The position numbers and the translations under genes are program-made. A stretch of 64,000 bases of DNA from an uncultured Marinifilum sp. (lineage in GTDB: Bacteria > Bacteroidota > Bacteroidia > Bacteroidales > Marinifilaceae): the NCBI RefSeq assembly GCF_963677195.1, contig NZ_OY781918.1:856923-920922 (forward strand), given 5' to 3'. Of this stretch, positions 27,080 to 35,926 are shown in pieces; the stretch's first letter is position 1, and the number at the start of each line of letters is the position of its first letter. The notes below the pieces were generated by a model that was not told where the DNA came from, searched no databases, and saw only the letters and a list, made by a program, of their open reading frames with translations.

Positions 27080-28122
27080 ATGCGAATCCAGAGTTGATCT
27101 AAAGTGCTAATGCAATGAAAGCAGCAGCTAACCTGCCAAAAGTATGTATCATTAATCCTTTTGTAGATCTGACTTTACTAGCTTTTTGAATATCTGTTTT
27201 TTCAATTAACCAATTGAATATTGCCTCAACAGGTTGCCTAATTCTGGATACTGCCGTTGAGAATAAATCATCAGCAGCTTTAATTCTCTGTTTTATTATA
27301 TCTGGCATTCCTTTTACCCCTTTGATTGGAGCAAGAGTCTGAGAGTTTTGATGTTTCAACATATTCTGGTTAAGCTCATTAATAAAGTATATTTTATCGC
27401 CAAAAAATGTTCTGTTCTCAATACCTGACCATGCTTCTTTAAAAACATTAACATCATTAACAGAAGCAGGAGTAAATAGTATTTGCTCAGGATGTGGCAA
27501 TTTACCAATACGTCTGAAACCCAATAAATGCAGTTTCATACCATAATAATAAATACCTTTTGTCGAGCAGAATCCTTTATCTGTTATTTCTGTTGCAACT
27601 TTTCCAGAACGTTTGCCTGAACAGGTAATAATTGGCATTGAGTCCAATAAACTTTGATCCAGACAACAATCTTCCGGCTGATAGTCTGACAAAAGTATTT
27701 CAACTAACCGGGCAAAAGCTCCACTTAGTTTATTAAGTCTGTTATTAAAGGCTTTATAGCCTACTAACTTTGGAAACCATGATCTCAACCAGTCAGAAGC
27801 AAAACGGTGAATTTGTTTTACTTTTATATGCTCTTCATAGTGCATACAGTATAAATAAATGGTCATAATTTCTTGATCGGTAAATTCAGGTTTACTGTTA
27901 TTACTGAATCTTTCACAATAAAATTGAAGTTCTTCAAACTTTTCGCAAACCAAAAAGTAAATTCTTATTAACTTGTCGTCTTTATCCTTGGAAATCATAT
28001 CTAATTGTCACTTCGAAACTGACCTCAAGATACTGATTTTCAAGGATTTAAACAAATATACTCCACTGATAATCAAGGATTTAACAAACTTTTTTTATTG
28101 TTTTTTAACTCTGGATTCGCAT
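27080..28122 (-). mobile_element. Complete insertion sequence (IS982-like), 1043 bp
   Basis: Perfect 16-bp terminal inverted repeats, ATGCGAATCCAGAGTT at the left and its complement at the right, flank a single transposase gene on the minus strand. The host sequence AATTA is present on both sides (27075-27079 and 28123-28127) as a target duplication. IS982 usually duplicates 6-9 bp, so the family label is tentative. Because the ends and target are intact, the insertion is probably recent. Confidence 0.9.
27099..27998 (-). CDS. Transposase (IS982-like, DDE type)
   Basis: 299 residues filling the element. Features resembling IS982-group DDE transposases are FTDQEIMTIYLY near the N-terminus, LDQSLLDSMPIITC (first Asp region), GIYYYGMKLHLLG, FFGDKIYFI and RQPVEAIFNWLIEKTDIQ (final Glu). 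The frame is intact, so it may be active. It starts 125 bp from the right terminal repeat. The exact IS family needs a database match. Confidence 0.85.
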   Translation of the reverse strand: MISKDKDDKLIRIYFLVCEKFEELQFYCERFSNNSKPEFTDQEIMTIYLYCMHYEEHIKVKQIHRFASDWLRSWFPKLVGYKAFNNRLNKLSGAFARLVEILLSDYQPEDCCLDQSLLDSMPIITCSGKRSGKVATEITDKGFCSTKGIYYYGMKLHLLGFRRIGKLPHPEQILFTPASVNDVNVFKEAWSGIENRTFFGDKIYFINELNQNMLKHQNSQTLAPIKGVKGMPDIIKQRIKAADDLFSTAVSRIRQPVEAIFNWLIEKTDIQKASKVRSTKGLMIHTFGRLAAAFIALAL

Positions 28123-28609
28123 AATTATGAAAACTTTACAAAATATAGAGATAGTGTAACATTTCCGGATGATACATCTGGAAAAATTGATTTTGCAAAA
28201 AACGATGATACTGGAAGTCCTCAAGATGTAAAAAAAGGAAATTATATTAAGGTAGCTGAACCAATGTATGCTGTGCAATCTGCTTTATGGTTTTCGAATA
28301 AAGGAACTCAAAAAGACAATAAATATGCTGTGGAACATGCAGAAAATGATAATGTTAATTTAGTTTCTAAAGCTATAAACGCATTTGATACGGGGAATTT
28401 AACAACACGAGAAGGCTATTACAATAATGCTAGAAAAAAAGGTGCTATCGATATCGTAAGACATCATGCTGATATTTATGACAATGGAACTGATGAGCAA
28501 AAGAAAACATCAAAAGCTTATTTTGAAAAATGGAAAGATAAAGATGAAGAAGCTAAAAAGAAACTAGAAGAAATTAATAAAGCTGACAAAGTAAAAACGG
28601 ATTAATAAG

Positions 28610-29428
28610 ATGAAACAAAAACAGATTAAAATTAACAAATTAATTTTTCTTTTAATTATAAGTATTATTCTAATTCCTTTTTCCTCGTGTTCTGCGCAAA
28701 AAAAGAAAGAAGTAGATAATTCTATTAGAGTACAATTATTAACAGATACAATACAAGAACCTTATGCATATTTTAGCGAAATTAAAGTAAATCCAATAAA
28801 TAAATCTCTTTTAAAAAACATTCAAAACCTTTCCGAAAACAAAAGCTTGAATTCAATAAGACCTGAAGAACGATTACAAGAAAAAATGGAATTATGTAAT
28901 TTATGTCAAGAGGCGAATATTTCAGATTGTAATTATACTCCAGAAGGGTATAAAATATTAACCCAAAAAAATAGTATTCTTAATATAGAATATGGGTATA
29001 ATATGTTTAGTAATCCTGATGAATACTTTAAATACGCAGTCTTTAATTTAGAAAACGGAGAACGTATAACCTATAAGCAAATGTTTAATAATGCAGAAGC
29101 TATTTTAAAAATGTATAATGATAAATATGTTTCTGAAATTCAAGATTATCTAACAGAATTAAATAAAGATGACGAGGAAGAGTTTGGTGAGTATGATAGA
29201 TACAAGTCTCATTTAGAAACTAGAACGCCTTTTCAATTAGAGGATTTAAACAATTTTGAAATAGTTTACGATTCTACCGAAACAAAAGTAAAACAATTAA
29301 AATTTCATTACAATGGACAAGGAGGCGTTTATAGACGATTTTTTCCTCCAGGATTTGAAGAATTTAGTATTGAAGAATTAAAACCACACTTAAAAGAAGA
29401 CTTTAAAAAGCGAATTGGTTTGGAGTAA
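28610..29428 (+). CDS. Lipoprotein, probable immunity protein for the GH19-like effector
   Basis: 272 residues with a lipoprotein signal (LIPFSSC). The C-terminal half (FNLENGERITYKQMF, then the GGVYRRFFPPGFEEFSI segment and IEELKPHL) resembles the DUF3298 domain of RsiV, which binds lysozyme. A membrane-anchored periplasmic protein that blocks a lysozyme-like enzyme is the natural partner of the effector whose stop is 4 bp upstream. The similarity was judged by eye and is moderate. The gene itself is intact even though the effector is broken, so it may still protect against sister cells. Confidence 0.65.
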   Translation: MKQKQIKINKLIFLLIISIILIPFSSCSAQKKKEVDNSIRVQLLTDTIQEPYAYFSEIKVNPINKSLLKNIQNLSENKSLNSIRPEERLQEKMELCNLCQEANISDCNYTPEGYKILTQKNSILNIEYGYNMFSNPDEYFKYAVFNLENGERITYKQMFNNAEAILKMYNDKYVSEIQDYLTELNKDDEEEFGEYDRYKSHLETRTPFQLEDLNNFEIVYDSTETKVKQLKFHYNGQGGVYRRFFPPGFEEFSIEELKPHLKEDFKKRIGLE

Positions 29429-29587
29429 ATTGGTTAATACAGTTGCAGATATGAAGCAAGGAATACATTAAATTCAGTCTAATCGCCTAGTATTTTCGTT
29501 GATGGATAATCAAGATTTAATAGAGAAATATTACACGAAACGAAGTTAGTTCTCAGAAACATTTTCTGAATCAAGTTAATTGACCCT

Positions 29588-30208
29588 AAAACAAATACAA
29601 ATGGTACTGCTTCCTCTCAACCTTTAGGATGATTATTCAATATAGAAGTAGAAAGTCCCAAGAATACCCATTTGTATTCATGGGGAGCCAGCAAGTTCGA
29701 TATGAAGTACGTTAAATTGGTATTCACTCCGGTAACCCTTGCCACCAAAAGTCGCACCATCGAGTTGTACGACACCCTTTGCATTGCACACCACGATTAC
29801 TTTCACAGCGAAGGCAAAGATCCAATGGTTAGCGTACTTCGACTCTCCCCAGCCATCATCGTTCAAGACGGACGAACCCTGGTGGAGAAAAATTGGAAGG
29901 TGAGTGATTTGAGTCGACAGAATGTGGAGGCTACGGCGGCGCCTGTTGCGAGTGAGCCACAACTGGTAAATTATTTTATCACTGATAGTTCCGGAAATGA
30001 ACTTGAAGAATACAATACTGGAGATAAAATCATTCTACAAATTGAAACAGAAAATAGAATTGGTGATGTGTTGACTATTAATTTAGAAGATAAAACTCAT
30101 GATTTCAAGTATAATGGAGTGGTTTTAGAAAATGATACTATTCAAAATTATACGATCAATAGTAATTTGGAGCAAATTGAACTTGAGGTAACCGATCAAC
30201 AAAATTAA
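29588..30208 (+). pseudogene. hcp (TssD) copy B, 5'-truncated and carrying the same TGA
   Basis: Homology to hcp begins abruptly at 29588, so about 30 N-terminal codons, the promoter and the leader are missing. TGA at 29630-29632 is at the same codon as in copy A. The sequence is essentially identical to copy A up to about 30090, then switches to match the intact copy C (ending EQIELEVTDQQN). It is a recombination mosaic. It lies 3 bp before an intact effector gene, which may therefore lack its own promoter. Confidence 0.8.
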
Positions 30209-30211
30209 GTT

Positions 30212-31609
30212 ATGGGTAAAAATACATTTACAATAAGCTTTGATGATGGTACTACAGCATCGAAGAGTGTTACAATTGCAGAACCAAGAATTATTAGAGG
30301 ATGGTGGTCGAGCGATAGAGAAGGAAATAATATATTGAATGAATCTCAGCTTGGAGAAACCGTGTTTTTTCATATTGAAACTAAAGGGATTGCAGAAGGA
30401 AAGGAGTTGGAATTAAAATTGTACGATAGGGATTATCATTGGCAATTTACATTTAATCCTACCCTTTTGGACTCAATCATTAATCTCTTAGATAGAGATG
30501 ATGATGAATTTCCTGATGAAGAGCTTGTGGAAAAAGCAACGGTTTTTAATACTGGAGGGAAGAGTATTGCTACCTTAGAGATATTGTTAAGCGAAAAATG
30601 GGAAAGTGTAATAAAGGACGATATTGATAAGTTTGCTAATTTAGACAAGAAAATAGAACTTTATTGGGAGGTGACCTATGGCAAAAAGATCAATGAGAAA
30701 ATACTTTCTGAACTAAAAGTTGGTTTCCCAGACAAGACCCTATATTTTAAATCCCCAGTTGATGGACATAATTTGCCCGAGTTAATAAGCTATGATGGTA
30801 GTCCTCTTTTGCTTATGAAATTGGCTGGTTCTATCGTGAAAGGTGAGGTTAAAAATAAAATAGGTGGACTTGCAAGCAAAGCCATTGATGATACAATTAG
30901 TGATATTGCACTTGCAAAAATGGAGAAGGGGAGTTTGGTTGCAACGAATGGTAAAATTTATACACGGAAATCAAATATTTTCACTCGAGATATTTATACT
31001 ATTGATGGTAAATTATTGAAAGATGTTAAACAAGGAAACAATATTGGCTTTGTTCAAAATGGAAAATCCGTTACTACCAAGGGATTAAATCAATATCAAT
31101 ATCAATCTTCCCACGGAAAAAGAGTAAGACTTCTTGGTTTTTTTAAGAAGTTAGGTCATGGATTTGATCTGGCAGGTTTGGTAAAGTTTGCTATGAGCGA
31201 TATGGATACTTCAAAACCACTATCATTACCCCTTGGGCCGATTTCTCCAATTAATGATTTAGCAGGTGTACTCATTCAACAATATTCCGATGATTTGGAA
31301 GAAACATTAGAAAAGGCTGTTCAGGATGAGTTAGCAATGGCTAAAGAAGAGGGATTAAAAGGAGTTCAAAGATTTGTTGATGGATGGAGACACAGTAAAG
31401 ATTATAAGTATAGACTAGAAGCAATTTCGAGTGAAACTACTAATAAGTTACTTCAGGGAGAATTTAAAAATATTACTGAATTAGAGGAATTTGAAAATTC
31501 GTTAAGCGGAGAATCTTCTGGGCAATTTAAAATCTTATATAGAGAGGTGGAGAATAAGAATAGAAAGGAAGTTATTATAATAGTAGAAAGTATATTTATA
31601 AAAGAATAG
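30212..31609 (+). CDS. Hcp-associated effector, variant 1, unknown toxin
   Basis: 465 residues. The N-terminus MGKNTFTISFDDGTTASKSV is followed by an Ig-like region (IIRGWWSSDREGNN, LGETVFFHIETKG) similar to the C-terminal extension of the Hcp proteins. Residues 1-205 are almost identical to the effector at 35927, while the rest diverges. A central SLPLGPISPINDLAGVLIQQ motif precedes the C-terminal region (EELAMAKEEGL-type helix, RFVDGWRHSKDYKYRLEAIS). No known enzymatic motif is recognised. Delivery with Hcp and toxicity in the periplasm are inferred from context and from the adjacent lipoprotein. Confidence 0.65.
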   Translation: MGKNTFTISFDDGTTASKSVTIAEPRIIRGWWSSDREGNNILNESQLGETVFFHIETKGIAEGKELELKLYDRDYHWQFTFNPTLLDSIINLLDRDDDEFPDEELVEKATVFNTGGKSIATLEILLSEKWESVIKDDIDKFANLDKKIELYWEVTYGKKINEKILSELKVGFPDKTLYFKSPVDGHNLPELISYDGSPLLLMKLAGSIVKGEVKNKIGGLASKAIDDTISDIALAKMEKGSLVATNGKIYTRKSNIFTRDIYTIDGKLLKDVKQGNNIGFVQNGKSVTTKGLNQYQYQSSHGKRVRLLGFFKKLGHGFDLAGLVKFAMSDMDTSKPLSLPLGPISPINDLAGVLIQQYSDDLEETLEKAVQDELAMAKEEGLKGVQRFVDGWRHSKDYKYRLEAISSETTNKLLQGEFKNITELEEFENSLSGESSGQFKILYREVENKNRKEVIIIVESIFIKE

Positions 31610-31611
31610 TT

Positions 31612-32259
31612 ATGGTAAGAATATATGTGCTTGTTTTTAGTGTGTTTTTATTGTTAAGTTGTGGCGAGACGCTTAAGGTGATTGAAGTTAGGCAGGTAAA
31701 TTCTGATTTGCCTGTTGTATTAAAGTATTCTCAAAAGTATAAAACAGTTAGTACTATTAATTTTCCTGTAGAATTTGAAGTTTATAATTCTTCAATGACA
31801 AATAGAAAATTATCAAATATTACATATCATTATAAAGGTGATATTGCAATTGGATCATCTAGATCATATATAAGAGAATTTGATAAATTAATAAGAATGA
31901 AGAGAAATAGTAACTACTCTATAATTAAGAAGAAAACTAACAGGTATGTATGTTATTCGAGACATTTTGTGAGAGATACAGCAAGATTTTCGAGGGAATA
32001 TTTTTCAGATTTATTAACTCAAATGGAGAATAAAGGGCAAGATAGTTTAGTTGTTTCTAATCTTAAGGAATTTGCGAGTAAAAACAAAGAATTGGTAGAA
32101 TATCTTTTAGTGAATGATATGATATTTTTTGAGTTTGATGATACTCAAGTAAAATTTTCGAAAAAATCAAAAATAAAAAAATTACTTCCAAGTTATTCAA
32201 AGGACTCTATTGAAATGAATGTGGATTATCCAGTTTTTAAACTTCCTGTAAAATGGTAA
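31612..32259 (+). CDS. Lipoprotein, probable immunity protein for effector variant 1
   Basis: 215 residues with a lipoprotein signal (VFLLLSC). Shared pattern with three paralogues further right: an early DLPVVL-type strand, INFPVEFEV, a central YSRHFV-type motif, QDSLVVSNLKEF, and the closing sequence LPVKW. It starts 2 bp after the effector. A periplasmic location implies that the cognate toxin works in the periplasm or on the envelope. No known family is recognised. Confidence 0.65.
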   Translation: MVRIYVLVFSVFLLLSCGETLKVIEVRQVNSDLPVVLKYSQKYKTVSTINFPVEFEVYNSSMTNRKLSNITYHYKGDIAIGSSRSYIREFDKLIRMKRNSNYSIIKKKTNRYVCYSRHFVRDTARFSREYFSDLLTQMENKGQDSLVVSNLKEFASKNKELVEYLLVNDMIFFEFDDTQVKFSKKSKIKKLLPSYSKDSIEMNVDYPVFKLPVKW

Positions 32260-33077
32260 CTCTTTAGGTCATTTTCTCGATTTTGCGAGTTTATTAAGCA
32301 GTGCACAGGATGGTTTTGATACTTCAAAACCTTTATCGATACCCATGGGTCCCTTATCTCCAATAAACGATTTAGCAGGTGTGTTTATTCAGCAATATGC
32401 TGATGAATTGGATGAAACATTGGAAATGGCTGTTCAGAAAGAATATCTCAGATGCTTTAGATAAGCAAACCCAACTACTATATCATACCATTATGAACAA
32501 CTGTTTTTATTTACAAAGGACCGTAGCTGAGGTGTATGGTGAGTTAGAAGATAAGTTTAAGGAGATCATGGACACGATTCATGACTTGCGAGATCTACCA
32601 GAAAAGGGTCTTGAGCAATTTAAGATTGTAGATGATAATTGGGATGAAAATGTACCTGGCTATTCTAGTTTTAAGCAGTATAGTTTGGCTTTTTTAGTTT
32701 TGAAGAGTACTTACTATTCCTTAAAACAACGAAATGAAAATTTATCAGAAAAAGAGGCTGCAATAGCTTTGGTAGAAAAAGCAGAACAAAATAAGACTAG
32801 TTGGAACTACGCCACCTGGCAAATGAAAGTAGATCTTATTTACGACATGCGCCATGATGGCTCTGGTATGTTTGGTGGATTATCGGAAGAACGTAAAGAA
32901 GATGCCGTGATTGCTGTATTGGAGAGTTGTAGGAATAGCCAAGAATTTAAGAAAATCGAAGAAAGATTAAAAACACCTAAACAAGGTACTGGTAGGGAGG
33001 CTGTTTTTATTGACGATTTAGTAGATTTCTCGCAACAAGATAGATTAGATTACTTAAGAAATATTAAATATCGATAA
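32260..33077 (+). pseudogene. Displaced effector fragment joined to a different toxin tail
   Basis: The first about 180 bp encode the effector segment GHFLDFASLLSSAQDG through LDETLEMAVQ, aligned with residues 320-375 of the effector at 35927, but there is no start or N-terminus. After 32435 the frame shifts and continues as a different tail of about 210 residues (NISDALDKQTQLLYHTI, VDDNWDENVPGYSSF, WNYATWQMKVDLIYDMRHDG, FIDDLVDFSQQDRLDYLR). This tail is unrelated to the other effectors. An intact ankyrin lipoprotein follows 1 bp later. It looks like an orphan toxin C-terminus stored next to its immunity gene. A new start (32379) could express the tail, but with an aberrant N-terminus. Confidence 0.65.
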
Positions 33078-33078
33078 A

Positions 33079-33852
33079 ATGAAAAAAAGCACTTTATTAT
33101 ATTTTATTATAGTTATTTTGATACTCTTGTCATGCGGAAATAAGAGTAATAGAAGCAAATACAAAAGACACGATCATAATTCGTTGAATTATGCATTAAT
33201 GATAATGACAACTGAACCTTGGAATAATTCTTTTGATGATGTTGTAGAAATTCTAGAAAGAGGAGCTGATATCGAATATATTGATTCCAGTAAAACGGCT
33301 TATACCACCCCCTTTCTAAACGCATCAGGAGCCATAAAATGCCTACAAGATCAAGATCAGTGTCGTCCTGGAGAAATCGATTCCATGGAAATGGAAGCCG
33401 TAAAAATAGTGAAATATTTGGCAAAAAAAGGAGCAAATATTCATGCCACCACATCTGGAAATCATTTAAATGCTTTGCATTTAGCCGCTAATGGGGGACG
33501 AGAGAAGATGATTCCTGTTTTGGTAGATTTAGGATTGGATATTAACTCCAGAAATGGCGATCCTGATTACGGAGGAACGGTATTGTGGCATGCCATAAAC
33601 GCAGGCGATTTGGCAACAGTAAAAGCCGTAGTTGAAGCTGGAGCAGACATAAACTTATGTCTTTTAGATGGGAATAGTCCCTTAGATTGGGCAGAGGCGT
33701 ATGCCAATCCGAAAGCCAAAGAAGCCCTTTGGTTAGTTCCCTATCGCGACCAGCAAGCTATTGCCGAATATATGAAGTCGATAGGCGCCAGGCACGGTAA
33801 AAATGAGTTTAAAGGCATGTTGTATTTCGATAAAAGTAAAAACAGTAAGTAA
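33079..33852 (+). CDS. Ankyrin-repeat lipoprotein, probable immunity protein of the orphan toxin tail
   Basis: 257 residues with a lipoprotein signal (IVILILLSC) and ankyrin repeats (VEILERGADIEYID, HLNALHLAANGGREKMIPVL, VLWHAINAGDLATVKAVVEA, NSPLDWAEAYANPKAKEAL). Ankyrin proteins often serve as immunity proteins in polymorphic toxin loci. Here the gene directly follows an unrelated toxin tail and precedes a terminator, which fits that role. Binding partner is inferred only from position. Confidence 0.7.
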   Translation: MKKSTLLYFIIVILILLSCGNKSNRSKYKRHDHNSLNYALMIMTTEPWNNSFDDVVEILERGADIEYIDSSKTAYTTPFLNASGAIKCLQDQDQCRPGEIDSMEMEAVKIVKYLAKKGANIHATTSGNHLNALHLAANGGREKMIPVLVDLGLDINSRNGDPDYGGTVLWHAINAGDLATVKAVVEAGADINLCLLDGNSPLDWAEAYANPKAKEALWLVPYRDQQAIAEYMKSIGARHGKNEFKGMLYFDKSKNSK

Positions 33853-33859
33853 AAATAAG

Positions 33860-33890
33860 AAGCAGTTTTCTGAAAAAGGGCTGCTTTTTT
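33860..33890 (+). terminator. Terminator after the ankyrin lipoprotein
   Basis: AAGCAG / CTGCTT stem with a T6 run. Confidence 0.5.
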
Positions 33891-33926
33891 GAAAAACAAT
33901 AAGCAAAACCCAAAACGAACCCAAAT

Positions 33927-34643
33927 ATGAAAAAGAAACCGATTAAAATAGTAAGCTATGTATTTGCTGGAGTAGGTATCATTCTGTTACTATTTGCATT
34001 AAATGGAACATGGAATAATATTTCCTTTCTGAAAGATAGTGTTGAAACCTCAGGTTCTGTAGTGGATATGGAAGCTAAAGAAAGCACAAATTCCGATGGT
34101 GATTATCAAACCTATTACTATCCGGTTGTAGAATATTCCGATATGAATGGCGGACAACATATTTTACATTCAAGCACTGGCTCTGGTCAGCCAGCCTACG
34201 AAATAGGTGAAGGTATTAAAGTTCTTTATCTACCCGAAAATCCTTCAGAAGGTAAAATAGCTACGTTTGGATATATTTGGGGAGGAATGTTGGTTCTTTG
34301 GATTTTAGCCATTGTATTTATAGGTGTGGCTTTATTAATTGATTTCTTTTCAAAAAGAGATCAGCGGAAACAAAAAAGAGCAGAGCGATACAGTACAACT
34401 CTAGATACAGAAGTGACAGAGGTGTTATACAATACTAGCATCAGTGTTAATGGTAGATCTCCATTTCAAATATGTTCACAATGGCATGATGAGCAAAGCA
34501 ATAAAATTTACCTATTCAAAAGTAAAAATTTCTGGTTCGACCCAAGCAAATTTGTACAGAAAAGCATAAAAGTGAAAGTTGATCCTAGGAACTACAAAAA
34601 ATATTGGATGGATACTTCTTTTATTCCAGAAATGGCAGATTAG
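33927..34643 (+). CDS. DUF3592 membrane protein
   Basis: 238 residues with two membrane helices (KIVSYVFAGVGIILLLFAL and MLVLWILAIVFIGVALLI) flanking a DUF3592 domain (SGSVVDMEAK, TYYYPVVEYSDMNGG, IKVLYLPENPSEGKI). The C-terminal cytoplasmic part is basic and ends KVKVDPRNYKKYWMDTSF. Function of the family is unknown. It is in the effector island but has its own terminator on either side; an immunity role is possible but unsupported. Confidence 0.75.
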   Translation: MKKKPIKIVSYVFAGVGIILLLFALNGTWNNISFLKDSVETSGSVVDMEAKESTNSDGDYQTYYYPVVEYSDMNGGQHILHSSTGSGQPAYEIGEGIKVLYLPENPSEGKIATFGYIWGGMLVLWILAIVFIGVALLIDFFSKRDQRKQKRAERYSTTLDTEVTEVLYNTSISVNGRSPFQICSQWHDEQSNKIYLFKSKNFWFDPSKFVQKSIKVKVDPRNYKKYWMDTSFIPEMAD

Positions 34644-34654
34644 AAGTTCACGTT

Positions 34655-34698
34655 GCCGCACGAAACGAAGTTCGATGAAATCAATCCTTTCGTGTGGC
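34655..34698 (+). other. Imperfect hairpin downstream of DUF3592 gene
   Basis: GCCGCACGAAA / TTTCGTGTGGC pair with one mismatch. The loop contains CGAAGTT; the 14-mer CACGAAACGAAGTT also occurs near 29534 just before the truncated hcp copy B. No T-run follows. It may be a terminator or a recombination remnant. Confidence 0.35.
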
Positions 34699-34802
34699 CT
34701 TGTAGTCATTTCTTTATTAATAAAAGGTAATTACCTATAAAAACTTAGCTGCTTCCTAATAAATATAATCAGTTTAACATCGCACATTAAATTATTTTTA
34801 AA

Positions 34803-35227
34803 ATTTAACACTTTTTAGGCTTACCTTTTGTACACTAGCCAAAAATCAAAACCCGCAATAAAAAAGTAATCATAAAATAAATTTCAAAAACCTTTCTCTC
34901 TTTACGCTTGTGGCTTAACTTTACAGTAGTTCTATACATGAGTACTATTTTACTTGCACCATAATTTATATTTAGGAGTTTTAGTAAATTACCGCTATTG
35001 TTTTTGTAAATAAATAACATCTAATAAATTTATTATTAGGCATTTATTTTGTAGCTTTATTTTTTCAAATAAAATCTATTAACAATAACAGTAATCGGTT
35101 CAATATACATAATTTATTTTTATTACCTTTACTATCCCAGTGAGTGTAGTAAACAATAGAATACCGTTCTGCAGCTCAGGTTTTATGGGGAAAGAAATCA
35201 TCCTTTGAAAGTTAAGAGAATTAGAAT
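34803..35227 (+). repeat. Leader region of the intact hcp gene (direct repeat of 25178-25605)
   Basis: About 425 bp of non-coding DNA conserved between the two full hcp loci. It probably carries the promoter and 5' leader. No gene is seen in it; the minus-strand frame crossing into hcp is preserved only because both copies derive from one ancestor. The preceding 34699-34802 holds nothing recognisable. Confidence 0.85.
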
Positions 35228-35923
35228 ATGAGTATAAAAGGAAAAATGTATGTAGACGATCTAGTTTACAACATACGAAGATTAGACTTTGGTTTCGATC
35301 AAAAAACAAATACAAATGGTACTGCTTCCTCTCAACCTTTAGGAGGATTATTCAATATAGAAGTAGAAAGTCCCAAGAATACCCATTTGTATGCATGGGG
35401 AGCCAGCAAGTTCGATATGAAGTACGTTAAGTTGGTATTCACTCCGGTAACCCTTGCCACCAAAAGTCGCACCATCGAGTTGTACGACACCCTTTGCATT
35501 GCACACCACGACTATTTTCACAGCGAAGGCAAAGATCCAATGGTTAGCGTACTTCGACTCTCACCAGCTATCATCGTTCAAGATGGCCAGACCCTGGTCG
35601 AAAAAAACTGGAAAGTGAGTGATTTGAATTCTCAGAATACAGAGGCTTCTACTTTGCCTGTTGCTAGTGAGCCAAAGCTGATAAATTATTTTATTACTGA
35701 TGTGTCAGGTAATGAACTTGAAGAATACAATACTGGAGATACAATCATTTTACAAATTGAAACAGAAAATAGAATTGGTGATGCAGTAACTATTTCTTTA
35801 GAAGATAAAACACATGATTTTAAGTATAATGGAAAGATTTTAGAAAATGATACCATTCAAAATTATACGATCAATAGTAATTTGGAGCAAATTGAACTTG
35901 AGGTAACCGATCAACAAAATTAA
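35228..35923 (+). CDS. Type VI secretion tube protein Hcp/TssD with C-terminal extension
   Basis: 231 residues. The core (1-135; MSIKGKMYVDDLVYNIRRLD, GGLFNIEVESPKNTHLYAW, DMKYVKLVFTPVT, FHSEGKDPMVSVLRLSPAI) has the TssD pattern of Bacteroidota subtype iii T6SS. A linker (VSDLNSQNTEASTLPV) leads to an added domain (LINYFITDVSGNELEEYNTG, IILQIETENRIGDAVTISL) similar to the N-terminal part of the downstream effectors. The extension may hold cargo. This is the only intact hcp in the window; no tssB/tssC or other T6SS machinery genes are present, so the apparatus must be encoded elsewhere. An effector follows after 3 bp. Confidence 0.8.
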   Translation: MSIKGKMYVDDLVYNIRRLDFGFDQKTNTNGTASSQPLGGLFNIEVESPKNTHLYAWGASKFDMKYVKLVFTPVTLATKSRTIELYDTLCIAHHDYFHSEGKDPMVSVLRLSPAIIVQDGQTLVEKNWKVSDLNSQNTEASTLPVASEPKLINYFITDVSGNELEEYNTGDTIILQIETENRIGDAVTISLEDKTHDFKYNGKILENDTIQNYTINSNLEQIELEVTDQQN

Positions 35924-35926
35924 GTT

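Larger units (their letters stand above)
26292..28605 (+). pseudogene. GH19/lysozyme-like T6SS effector, interrupted by an insertion sequence
   Basis: N-terminal part 26292-27079 and C-terminal part 28128-28605 join in frame once the insertion and one AATTA duplicate are removed, restoring GRGLKQLTGIGNYENFTKY. The reconstructed protein is about 420 residues. Residues 1-25 (MGKNTFRISFDDGTT) match the start of the other effectors in the island. The rest resembles glycoside hydrolase family 19 (chitinase/lysozyme-like): KKAHFLAQITHESNKF with the catalytic-type Glu, and the GRGLKQLTG motif. A peptidoglycan-cleaving effector delivered with Hcp is inferred. Downstream lies a lipoprotein fitting as its immunity protein. 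As it stands, only a truncated product can be made. Confidence 0.8.

Noticed and set aside
25759..29974. Short Hcp proteins starting at TTG 25759 and 29672 as functional genes
   Set aside because: They would lack the first strands of the Hcp fold; homology upstream of the TGA shows they are truncated copies.
25478..35315. Minus-strand frames preserved before both full hcp copies (25478-25687 and 35100-35315)
   Set aside because: They are conserved only because the whole region is duplicated, and they lie antisense to hcp.
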